A stretch of 6,380 nt of DNA from Phormidesmis priestleyi (GTDB lineage Bacteria > Cyanobacteriota > Cyanobacteriia > Phormidesmidales > Phormidesmidaceae): contig QBMP01000123.1 in assembly GCA_003242115.1 (NCBI GenBank), positions 1 to 6,380 on the forward strand, in the 5' to 3' direction. Below the pieces are notes generated by a model. That model worked only from the letters and a program-made list of their open reading frames with translations. It ran no database searches and was not told the origin of the DNA. Position 1 is the stretch's first letter; the number at the start of each line of letters is the position of its first letter. A program made the translations under genes and the position numbers. Below, piece after piece: positions 1-4,682 of this stretch.

Positions 1-673
1 CCGCCGAAAAATCTACATCGGTTAAATTCGTTGCCCGCAAATCGGCCCGCTGCAATTCCGCCCCGGCCAGATTTGCGCCCTGCAAATTTGCGCCCACCAA
101 GCAAGCCTTCTGCAAATTCGCCCCGCTGAGCGCTGCTCCTGCCAGATTTGCCCCTTGCAAATTCGCGCCGCTGAGATAGGTGCCAAACATCATCGCCCCC
201 CTCAGATCGGCATTCTTCAGATTTGCCGTACTCAGGTACGCTCCATTGAGCGATGCTTCGGGCCCAACTGCGCCACTGCTTTTATATCGAAAGCCTTCTG
301 GCCACTGAGTTGCACCATCGTATAGGGCCAGCTTTACCGCTGCGTCACTCAGCGTTGCCCCAGTCAAATTGGTACCTTGTAAATCGCTGCGAAAAAGATA
401 AGCGCCAGTCAGATCAGCTTCAGTTAGATCCGCCCCGGCCAGATCTGCGCCTCTCAGATCCGCCTTTTGCAAATTTGCCCCTACCAAATTCGCCCCGGCA
501 AGATTAGCGCCTAAAAGCCCTGCATCCTGAAAATTTGCCCCGGCCAAGTTAGCTTCAGCTAGATTTGCCCGATAGAGATCCTTGCCAGTCAGATCAGCAC
601 CTGCCAAATCCGCCTTGGCAAGCTGCGCGTGAGGGGCAAAGATTGCGGTATCTAATAGTTTGGAAGCTGTCAT
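1..673 (-). CDS. Pentapeptide-repeat protein, N-terminal part (runs off the left edge)
   Basis: The minus strand is open from an ATG at 673-671 to the window edge, giving 224 codons with no stop. The protein reads as a long run of A(D/N)LxG-type pentapeptides in two blocks, about residues 19-112 and 139-224. Repeats of this kind fold as a right-handed quadrilateral beta-helix. The blocks are separated by a non-repeat spacer (about 113-138) containing YDGATQWPEGF and ending in GAVG, a linker I know from other cyanobacterial pentapeptide proteins. No signal peptide or membrane segment is seen; the first 18 residues are a plain lead-in. Pentapeptide proteins are abundant in cyanobacteria and mostly of unknown function, so none is assigned. 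It is divergent from the pigment genes, so co-regulation is possible but not shown. The 15-bp DNA periodicity follows from the protein repeat. Confidence 0.93.
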   Translation of the reverse strand, partial: MTASKLLDTAIFAPHAQLAKADLAGADLTGKDLYRANLAEANLAGANFQDAGLLGANLAGANLVGANLQKADLRGADLAGADLTEADLTGAYLFRSDLQGTNLTGATLSDAAVKLALYDGATQWPEGFRYKSSGAVGPEASLNGAYLSTANLKNADLRGAMMFGTYLSGANLQGANLAGAALSGANLQKACLVGANLQGANLAGAELQRADLRATNLTDVDFSA

Positions 674-779
674 TCTTACAGATAAAATAAAAAATACTCT
701 TTATATAGAATTACAGCCTTGTCTCACTCAGCACAACTTCTAATTTATTAATACTACTGAAATGTTACTAACTCCTCCG
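674..779. promoter_or_regulatory. Divergent AT-rich intergenic region
   Basis: This stretch separates the minus-strand pentapeptide gene from the plus-strand lyase and should hold promoters for both. It is very AT-rich around 681-707 and contains TATATA at 702-707, which could serve as a -10 element. TTACAG at 676-681 is the best -35-like match but lies 20 bp away, longer than the usual 17 bp. TTACAG recurs at 711-716. No good Shine-Dalgarno sequence is visible before the lyase start. Promoter positions are therefore unassigned. Confidence 0.35.
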
Positions 780-1337
780 ATGTCGATGATGGCGTTTTTT
801 CGCAAGAGCGAAGGGACTTGGTTTACGCAGCGGACGGTGCATCATTTTGATGTGGTGGCAGATGAGTCGGGAGAGTCAAATTTGATTGTGGGGCTAGTGG
901 CCGCTAGCGATCAGCGCGTAATTGAGATCTGCAAGTCGCAAGGTATTGATTCAGCCTTAGCTACGGGGGGAGCCTCTTTTGCTTGGCAGGCAAATCTTTC
1001 GGATAGTGCGCCTAGCTCTTCGGCGGCGGTGCTGGTAGATGTGCCGGATGATGAGAGCGGGCTTTCGGGCAAGTTGGTGCGCGATCGCGGCTACGTAGAA
1101 ACCATCCCGGTAGTCAGCCGCTACTGGTTCGGCCAAGACGGCGTACTCACCATCGACACTGACTATGAAACCAATCAAGGCCAAGAGCGCTGCTGGTTTC
1201 TCACTGATGACTTTCGCGTTAGAGTCAGCACCGCCCGCATGATGAACGGTGTCAACCTCATGACTTACTGCTCTGAAAAGCGCTTTATTACCCCAGAAGA
1301 CGTTGCCAAAATCGCTGCTCAACACGCAACTCCATAG
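780..1337 (+). CDS. CpcS/CpeS-family (S-type) phycobiliprotein lyase
   Basis: This is an S-type bilin lyase, a small lipocalin-like beta-barrel that binds free phycobilin and attaches it to apo-phycobiliproteins, typically at the Cys82/84 site. Family features visible from the ATG at 780 (185 aa) are: the N-terminal FFxKSxGTW with W14, QRT at 17-19 and HH at 21-22; a VLVDVPD strand at 84-90; RDRGYVE at 101-107; DYE at 128-130; ERCWF at 136-140; FRVRVS at 145-150; and CSE at 164-166. Length fits the family. I cannot separate CpcS, CpcU, CpeS and CpeU by eye, so no symbol is given and the bilin (PCB or PEB) is open. ATG codons at 762, 786 and 789 are alternatives, and none has a clear ribosome-binding site. 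780 is chosen because the family begins a few residues before FF. The C-terminal 19 residues beyond CSE are an ordinary tail. Confidence 0.88.
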   Translation: MSMMAFFRKSEGTWFTQRTVHHFDVVADESGESNLIVGLVAASDQRVIEICKSQGIDSALATGGASFAWQANLSDSAPSSSAAVLVDVPDDESGLSGKLVRDRGYVETIPVVSRYWFGQDGVLTIDTDYETNQGQERCWFLTDDFRVRVSTARMMNGVNLMTYCSEKRFITPEDVAKIAAQHATP

Positions 1338-1401
1338 TCTTTCTACGGTTCTTCTACAGTCTTTCCACAGTCTTTCCACAGTCTTCCTACAGTTTTTCTA
1401 C
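1336..1401. repeat. Six-copy 11-bp tandem repeat overlapping the lyase stop codon
   Basis: Six consecutive 11-bp units with consensus AGTCTTTCYAC fill 1336-1401 without gaps. Units start at 1336, 1347, 1358, 1369, 1380 and 1391. Units 3 and 4 are identical and the others differ at one to three positions. The first unit includes the last two bases of the lyase TAG stop codon. The plus strand is pyrimidine-rich. The 11-bp period is close to one DNA helical turn, and short T-tracts recur in phase. Confidence 0.92.
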
Positions 1402-1412
1402 GCTCATTCAAA

Positions 1413-1437
1413 TTAACAAAGCCTCGTCCCTTGTTAA
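1413..1437. promoter_or_regulatory. Perfect 7-bp dyad upstream of pebA
   Basis: TTAACAA at 1413-1419 is matched exactly by its reverse complement TTGTTAA at 1431-1437, with an 11-nt spacer. It lies just after the 11-bp tandem repeat and 124 bp before the chosen pebA start. No T-run follows, so it does not look like an intrinsic terminator. It could be an operator or an RNA hairpin between the lyase and pebA. Confidence 0.4.
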
Positions 1438-1560
1438 GGAATGTATCTTTGTTTCTCACAATTAGGTAGATGGTCTGGGTCATCTCGTATTGTGGAAATT
1501 AGTAGGTTGGAAGCTACAGTTCGCCCTGAAATAAACCCACATTTAATCAACGGCCAGATA

Positions 1561-2295
1561 ATGTACCGCCCATTTTTAAAGCATTTAGAGACTTCTTTGG
1601 CCCAAAGGTTTGCGCTCACAAAGCGCCCCATTCCTCAAGGCTTGGAGTGCAACATCAGCGAACGGGGCCGTCACCCGGCCACCATTCAAAGCTGGTGCTA
1701 CGAATGCAGCGAACTGCGCAAGGCCCGCTACACCTACATTGATGCCGGTACCAGCGCTCAAATTTTCAATAGTGTGATTTACCCTAACTATCAGTACGAA
1801 TTGCCGCTATTAGGGATTGATTTTTTGTCTTTTGGGGCCGTTAAAAATCTAATTGTGATGGATTTTCAGCCGCTCTTTCAAGATCAGGCGTACAAAGAAA
1901 AATACATTACGCCGCTCAAAGCGCTGCACGACAAATACCCTGACTTGGCGCAGAATTTGGAGATGAAGTTCTACGATGCCAATCAGTATTTCTCTCAGTA
2001 TCTGTTGTTTGCTAAAACTGACCCTGACACCGTGAAGACAAGGGTATTAGACGCCTTTAAAGACTATCTTCAGCTCTACTGGCAAATGCTCGATGCCGCC
2101 ACGCCAGATAATCGCCAAACTAGCCTAGATCGCGTCGCTAAAGCCCAGCATGACTATGATCAGTACAGCGCTGAGCGCGACCCGGCTTCGGGGCTATTTG
2201 GCAGCTACTTTGGCCATGAGTGGTCTGAGCGCTTCCTGTTTGAGTTTTTGTTTGAAGACGCGGTGCCTTTGGCGGTGAGCGCCCGGAAGTCATGA
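1561..2295 (+). CDS. pebA: 15,16-dihydrobiliverdin:ferredoxin oxidoreductase PebA
   Basis: PebA carries out the first committed step of phycoerythrobilin synthesis: two-electron, ferredoxin-dependent reduction of biliverdin IX-alpha at the 15,16 double bond. The protein is 244 aa and matches the ferredoxin-dependent bilin reductase family throughout: IQSWCYE near 42-48, [12 protein letters not shown] at 61-72, [12 protein letters not shown] at 81-92, MDFQPLFQD at 100-108, [10 protein letters not shown] at 141-150, [12 protein letters not shown] at 202-213 and [13 protein letters not shown] at 219-231. Asp87 and Asp207 sit where the family has its catalytic proton-donor aspartates. ATG 1561 gives the normal PebA N-terminus (MYRPFL). 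The frame is open back to ATG 1441, which would add 40 residues unlike the family, with AAGGA directly abutting that ATG. Its stop overlaps the pebB start as ATGA, implying translational coupling. The product is normally channelled to PebB. Confidence 0.95.
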   Translation: MYRPFLKHLETSLAQRFALTKRPIPQGLECNISERGRHPATIQSWCYECSELRKARYTYIDAGTSAQIFNSVIYPNYQYELPLLGIDFLSFGAVKNLIVMDFQPLFQDQAYKEKYITPLKALHDKYPDLAQNLEMKFYDANQYFSQYLLFAKTDPDTVKTRVLDAFKDYLQLYWQMLDAATPDNRQTSLDRVAKAQHDYDQYSAERDPASGLFGSYFGHEWSERFLFEFLFEDAVPLAVSARKS

Positions 2296-3131
2296 TGGAT
2301 CAAGTGATGGATCAAGTGATGAATCAAGCGACGGATCAGGCGACAGATCAAGGCTCTATGGTGCCATCCCCTACGATCTATGAGCCGTTTTTAGCGCAGG
2401 CTCAAGCCCTTTTGCAAGAAAGCCTAGACCTCAGTGCCTATCCCATTCCGGCAGGCTTTGAGTGCAAGAGCGCCGTCACGGGCAAAGGAAAACGAGAGGC
2501 CACCGTCACCACCACTAGCTACGGAGCCAAAGCACCCAAGCTCAGGCAAATTCGCGCCGCCCATGTGCAGGGCGGCGAAGCGCTACAGGTCTTAAACTTT
2601 GTGATTTTTCCAGAGCTAGACTATGACCTGCCATTTTTTGGCGCTGATTTAGTCACCTTACCGGGCGGACACCTGATTGCTATAGACATGCAGCCGCTGT
2701 TTCAAACGCAGTCCTACCAAGACAAATACAGCCAACCGATCTTGGAGATGTTCCGGCGCTATCAGGCAGATTTGCCCTGGGGCGGCGACTTTCCAGAAGA
2801 AGCGCAAGCCTTTTTCTCACCCGCCTTTTTATGGACGCGCCCCGGCGACACCGCTGACGTTAAAACCCACGTATTTTCAGCTTTTCAGGACTATTTGAAG
2901 GCTTACATTAGCTTTGTGCAGCAGGCTCAGCCAGTGACGGATGCTCATCAGCTTGCCGCTATCCGCCAGTCTCACCTGAGCTACGCTCGCTACCGCGCCG
3001 AAAAAGACCCGGCTAGAGGAATGCTCACCCGGTTCTACGGTTCCGAATGGACAGAAGACTACATTCATGGCTTCCTGTTTGACCTGGAAAAAGATCCTCG
3101 GATCGCTCAGTCAGTAGCAGCGGCTTCTTAG
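2292..3131 (+). CDS. pebB: Phycoerythrobilin:ferredoxin oxidoreductase PebB
   Basis: PebB takes 15,16-dihydrobiliverdin from PebA and reduces the A-ring diene to phycoerythrobilin. Family blocks seen (numbering from 2292, 279 aa): [19 protein letters not shown] at 72-90, [10 protein letters not shown] at 98-107, [18 protein letters not shown] at 111-128, IDMQPLFQT at 131-139, [16 protein letters not shown] at 168-183, [15 protein letters not shown] at 234-248 and [16 protein letters not shown] at 250-265. Asp119 and Asp239 occupy the catalytic aspartate positions. These features, [12 protein letters not shown] especially, distinguish it from PebA, PcyA and PebS. The first 20 codons are a low-complexity repeat ([12 protein letters not shown]). 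In-frame ATGs occur at 2292, 2295, 2307, 2319 and 2358. The last would give 257 aa, the usual PebB length, so the true start is uncertain. The 2292 ATG overlaps the pebA stop. Confidence 0.95.
   Translation: MMDQVMDQVMNQATDQATDQGSMVPSPTIYEPFLAQAQALLQESLDLSAYPIPAGFECKSAVTGKGKREATVTTTSYGAKAPKLRQIRAAHVQGGEALQVLNFVIFPELDYDLPFFGADLVTLPGGHLIAIDMQPLFQTQSYQDKYSQPILEMFRRYQADLPWGGDFPEEAQAFFSPAFLWTRPGDTADVKTHVFSAFQDYLKAYISFVQQAQPVTDAHQLAAIRQSHLSYARYRAEKDPARGMLTRFYGSEWTEDYIHGFLFDLEKDPRIAQSVAAAS
2295..2354. repeat. Five-copy 12-bp tandem repeat at the pebB 5' end
   Basis: Five in-frame 12-bp units begin at 2295, 2307, 2319, 2331 and 2343. Units 1 and 2 (ATGGATCAAGTG) are identical and the later ones decay progressively (ATGAATCAAGCG, ACGGATCAGGCG, ACAGATCAAGGC). 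They encode [20 protein letters not shown]. The first three units each carry an in-frame ATG, multiplying potential start codons right at the pebA-pebB overlap. Confidence 0.95.
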
Positions 3132-3171
3132 TGCTAATTCTCTTAGTGCCTCTTGGTGTGCCAATTAGTGC
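3128..3171. repeat. Three direct copies of TTAGTGC after pebB
   Basis: TTAGTGC occurs at 3128-3134 (overlapping the pebB TAG stop), 3143-3149 and 3165-3171, spaced 15 and 22 bp apart. Between copies two and three lies a small inverted repeat, TTGG/CCAA (3153-3164). There is no T-run, so this is not a recognisable intrinsic terminator. Possible roles are a degenerate slippage product or repeated protein-binding sites upstream of cpcBA. Confidence 0.6.
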
Positions 3172-3286
3172 CAAACGTTTGCTAGCTACTGTTTGCTCAT
3201 AAAGGCTCGTGTGCCTAGCATAGATCTGGTACAAGCAGGCCGAAAACGCTTGATCTGTCTGAGATTGAAGCGGCTAGTAGTTCTAT

Positions 3287-3306
3287 GAACTTTCTTGAAC
3301 TTTCTT
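3287..3306. repeat. Perfect 10-bp tandem duplication in the cpcB leader
   Basis: GAACTTTCTT occurs twice head to tail, at 3287-3296 and 3297-3306, with no mismatches. It lies about 95 bp before the cpcB start codon and so may fall near the promoter or in the untranslated leader. Confidence 0.9.
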
Positions 3307-3342
3307 AGATACAAGGCTCATACGGCTTACTCTTTTAAAGTA

Positions 3343-3369
3343 GGAACAGCAGGCTTAGAACCCTGTTCC
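3343..3369 (+). promoter_or_regulatory. Stem-loop in the cpcB leader
   Basis: GGAACAG (3343-3349) pairs exactly with CTGTTCC (3363-3369), a 7-bp stem with a 13-nt loop. Within the loop GG (3352-3353) can also pair with CC (3361-3362) after a 2-nt bulge. It ends 14 nt before the Shine-Dalgarno sequence, leaving the ribosome site free. That suggests mRNA stabilisation rather than sequestration. Confidence 0.5.
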
Positions 3370-3383
3370 AGTGATCAAATATT

Positions 3384-3388
3384 AGGAG
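3384..3388 (+). promoter_or_regulatory. Shine-Dalgarno sequence of cpcB
   Basis: AGGAG at 3384-3388 lies 11 nt before the ATG at 3400. It fixes this ATG as the start rather than the in-frame TTG at 3295. It is one of the strongest ribosome sites in the window, as expected for a highly translated antenna protein. Confidence 0.8.
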
Positions 3389-3399
3389 AATTCGGATCT

Positions 3400-3918
3400 A
3401 TGTTTGATGCGTTTGCTAAAGTTGTCTCCCAAGCGGATGCGCGCGGTGAGTACATTGCTGGCTCTCAGCTAGATGCTCTCGACGCGATGGTTGCCGATGG
3501 CAACAAGCGGATGGACGCAGTTAACGGTATCACCAGCAATGCGTCTGCCATCGTGGCTAACGCGGCTCGTTCTTTGTTTGCTGAGCAGCCTCAGCTCATT
3601 CAACCCGGTGGTAACGCTTACACGTCTCGTCGTATGGCTGCTTGTCTACGCGATATGGAAATCATTTTGCGCTATGTCACCTATGCCGCTTTTTCTGGCG
3701 ATGCTAGCGTGCTAGACGATCGCTGCCTCAACGGTCTGCGTGAAACCTATATCGCGTTGGGTACGCCCGGTGCTTCGGTTGCCGCTGGCGTTGAAAAAAT
3801 GAAGCAAGCTGCGATCGCTATTGTTAGCGACAACAGCAGCGTCACCAAGGGTGATTGCAGCAGCTTGGTTGCAGAAATCAGCGGCTACTTTGACCGCGCT
3901 GCTGCCGCTGTAGCTTAA
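3400..3918 (+). CDS. cpcB: Phycocyanin beta subunit
   Basis: This is the 172-aa beta chain of phycocyanin, which pairs with the alpha chain into (alpha-beta)3 discs of phycobilisome rods. It has the beta-type start MFDAF, the methylatable Asn72 in [14 protein letters not shown], bilin Cys82 and Cys153 (TKGDC), Cys109 ([12 protein letters not shown]) and a globin-like helical fold ending YFDRAAAAV. The two-bilin pattern and 172-aa length exclude phycoerythrin beta, which is longer and has a further bilin Cys pair near 50/61. Separation from phycoerythrocyanin beta (PecB) or R-phycocyanin beta (RpcB) is less certain from this chain alone; the clearly CpcA-like partner supports phycocyanin. A Gly follows Asn42 where I recall Arg in most phycocyanins. 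Which bilin sits on Cys153 cannot be read from sequence, and no T-type lyase is nearby. Confidence 0.95.
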   Translation: MFDAFAKVVSQADARGEYIAGSQLDALDAMVADGNKRMDAVNGITSNASAIVANAARSLFAEQPQLIQPGGNAYTSRRMAACLRDMEIILRYVTYAAFSGDASVLDDRCLNGLRETYIALGTPGASVAAGVEKMKQAAIAIVSDNSSVTKGDCSSLVAEISGYFDRAAAAVA

Positions 3919-3930
3919 GATTTGTGCTGC

Positions 3931-3956
3931 GTTCAAGGCTTTGTTAAGGCTTGAAT
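3931..3956 (+). promoter_or_regulatory. cpcB-cpcA intercistronic stem-loop
   Basis: TTCAAG (3932-3937) pairs with CTTGAA (3950-3955). After a single G/G mismatch the stem continues as CTT/AAG around a TGTT tetraloop (3942-3945), and a G-U pair can close the outside. It starts 12 nt after the cpcB stop and is followed by a very AT-rich stretch (about 3959-3992). There is no uninterrupted T-run, so it is more likely an mRNA processing or stability element than a full terminator. Confidence 0.6.
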
Positions 3957-3995
3957 TCATAAAATTTTGTTAAAAAATTGTCGAATACTTAAATT

Positions 3996-4000
3996 GGGAG
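3996..4000 (+). promoter_or_regulatory. Shine-Dalgarno sequence of cpcA
   Basis: GGGAG at 3996-4000 lies 10 nt before the cpcA ATG at 4011, in a local AT-rich context that should keep it unstructured. Its spacing resembles that of cpcB. Confidence 0.7.
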
Positions 4001-4010
4001 ATCCTCAAAG

Positions 4011-4499
4011 ATGAAAACTCCTCTGACCGAAGCAGTTTCTGCTGCTGATTCTCAGGGCCGTTTCCTTAGCTCGACTGAAATGCAGGTTGCATTTGGTCGC
4101 TTTCAGCAAGCCAAAGACAGCCTCGAAGCTGCCCGCAAGCTGAGCTCAAACGCTGACAGCCTCGCCAACGGCGCTGCTCAAGCGGTTTATAACAAATTTC
4201 CTTACACGACTCAAATGCAGGGTCCTCAGTACGCTGCTGATCAGCGTGGTAAAGAAAAGTGTGTGCGTGACATCGGCTACTACCTGCGGATGATCACCTA
4301 CTGCCTCATTGTGGGTGGTACTGGCCCAATGGATGACTACTTGGTTTCTGGCCTTGCTGAAATCAACAAGACTTTTGACCTCGCGCCTAGCTGGTACATT
4401 GAAGCTCTCAAGCATATTCGCTCAAACCACGGTTTGTCGGGTAATGCTGCGACTGAAGCTAACAACTACATCAACTACGCTATCAACGTCCTCAGCTAA
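4011..4499 (+). CDS. cpcA: Phycocyanin alpha subunit
   Basis: This is the 162-aa alpha chain of phycocyanin, partner of the preceding beta chain in rod hexamers. Seen in the sequence: the standard start [39 protein letters not shown] around 63-81, the single bilin Cys84 in [12 protein letters not shown] with Arg86 and Asp87 contacting the chromophore in known structures, [13 protein letters not shown] at 102-114, and [19 protein letters not shown] at 126-144. These match CpcA much better than phycoerythrocyanin alpha (PecA), which diverges around residues 45-60 and 80-100, or phycoerythrin alpha. Alpha-Cys84 is the classic target of the CpcE/CpcF lyase encoded just downstream. The gene is 92 bp from cpcB and presumably co-transcribed. 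Confidence 0.97.
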   Translation: MKTPLTEAVSAADSQGRFLSSTEMQVAFGRFQQAKDSLEAARKLSSNADSLANGAAQAVYNKFPYTTQMQGPQYAADQRGKEKCVRDIGYYLRMITYCLIVGGTGPMDDYLVSGLAEINKTFDLAPSWYIEALKHIRSNHGLSGNAATEANNYINYAINVLS

Positions 4500-4508
4500 T
4501 CAGCTAAA
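4493..4508. repeat. 8-bp tandem duplication across the cpcA stop codon
   Basis: CAGCTAAT (4493-4500) is followed directly by CAGCTAAA (4501-4508). The first copy contains the cpcA TAA stop and the second provides a further TAA out of frame. Only two short copies exist, so chance is possible, but it fits the pattern of duplications at the other gene ends. Confidence 0.55.
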
Positions 4509-4528
4509 TTGACGTTTTAGCCTCTGGC

Positions 4529-4571
4529 ATATAAACCGAGAGCTTAAATCGAGCTTAAATTAAGTTTATAT
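4529..4571. promoter_or_regulatory. Inverted repeat enclosing an 11-bp tandem repeat, 3' of cpcA
   Basis: ATATAAAC (4529-4536) and GTTTATAT (4564-4571) are perfect inverted repeats. The 27 nt between them include GAGCTTAAATC/GAGCTTAAATT, an 11-bp direct repeat at 4540-4561 with one mismatch. As RNA the outer stem is AU-rich and weak, so a strong terminator is not supported. It lies between the abundant cpcBA message and the low-abundance lyase genes, where transcript processing or partial termination is expected. Region 4500-4682 holds no other convincing feature. Confidence 0.4.
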
Positions 4572-4682
4572 ATCGGGCGGTTGAACCTCAATTTTTTACC
4601 CAGAGAGATATGCGATTACTGGAAGCGTCTAGTGGTTGTGTGTTTCTCTGGGTTTGCTATGGGGCGGTGTTTTTTTGAACCT

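Larger units (their letters stand above)
3132..3399 (+). promoter_or_regulatory. Leader/promoter region of cpcBA
   Basis: These 268 bp lie between pebB and cpcB and contain no convincing gene. The cpcB frame is open back to a TTG at 3295, but phycocyanin beta always begins at MFDAF, so this upstream reading is taken as untranslated leader. The region holds the TTAGTGC repeats, a perfect 10-bp tandem duplication (3287-3306), a stem-loop (3343-3369) and a strong Shine-Dalgarno sequence. I looked for a consensus -35/-10 pair and found only weak candidates (TTGATC at 3250, TAGTAG at 3275, spacing 19; TTGAAC at 3295 without a good -10). A long structured leader before cpcB is common in cyanobacteria. 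A separate strong promoter here is inferred from the gene content, not seen. Confidence 0.5.

Noticed and set aside
253..507. 84-codon plus-strand open frame at the left edge
   Set aside because: It is a shadow of the pentapeptide-repeat gene; its LRLSDPPFANLPLPN-type pattern is just the repeat read backwards.
676..716. Two TTACAG copies as an RpaB HLR1 site
   Set aside because: HLR1 needs two TTACA-type half-sites about one turn apart; these are 35 bp apart.
957..1379. 140-codon open frame on the minus strand opposite the lyase
   Set aside because: It lies antisense to a well-conserved lyase, begins within the 11-bp tandem repeat and shows repeat-derived, arginine-rich low-complexity sequence with no family resemblance.
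1336..1401. CRISPR-like array
   Set aside because: The 11-bp units are directly adjacent with no unique spacers, and no cas gene is present.
1502..1517. GTA...TAC palindrome as an NtcA site upstream of pebA
   Set aside because: The spacer is 10 nt rather than the required 8, and no matching -10 element follows at the usual distance.
3295..3399. N-terminal extension of CpcB from a TTG at 3295
   Set aside because: Phycocyanin beta begins at MFDAF, and a strong AGGAG lies at the right distance from ATG 3400.
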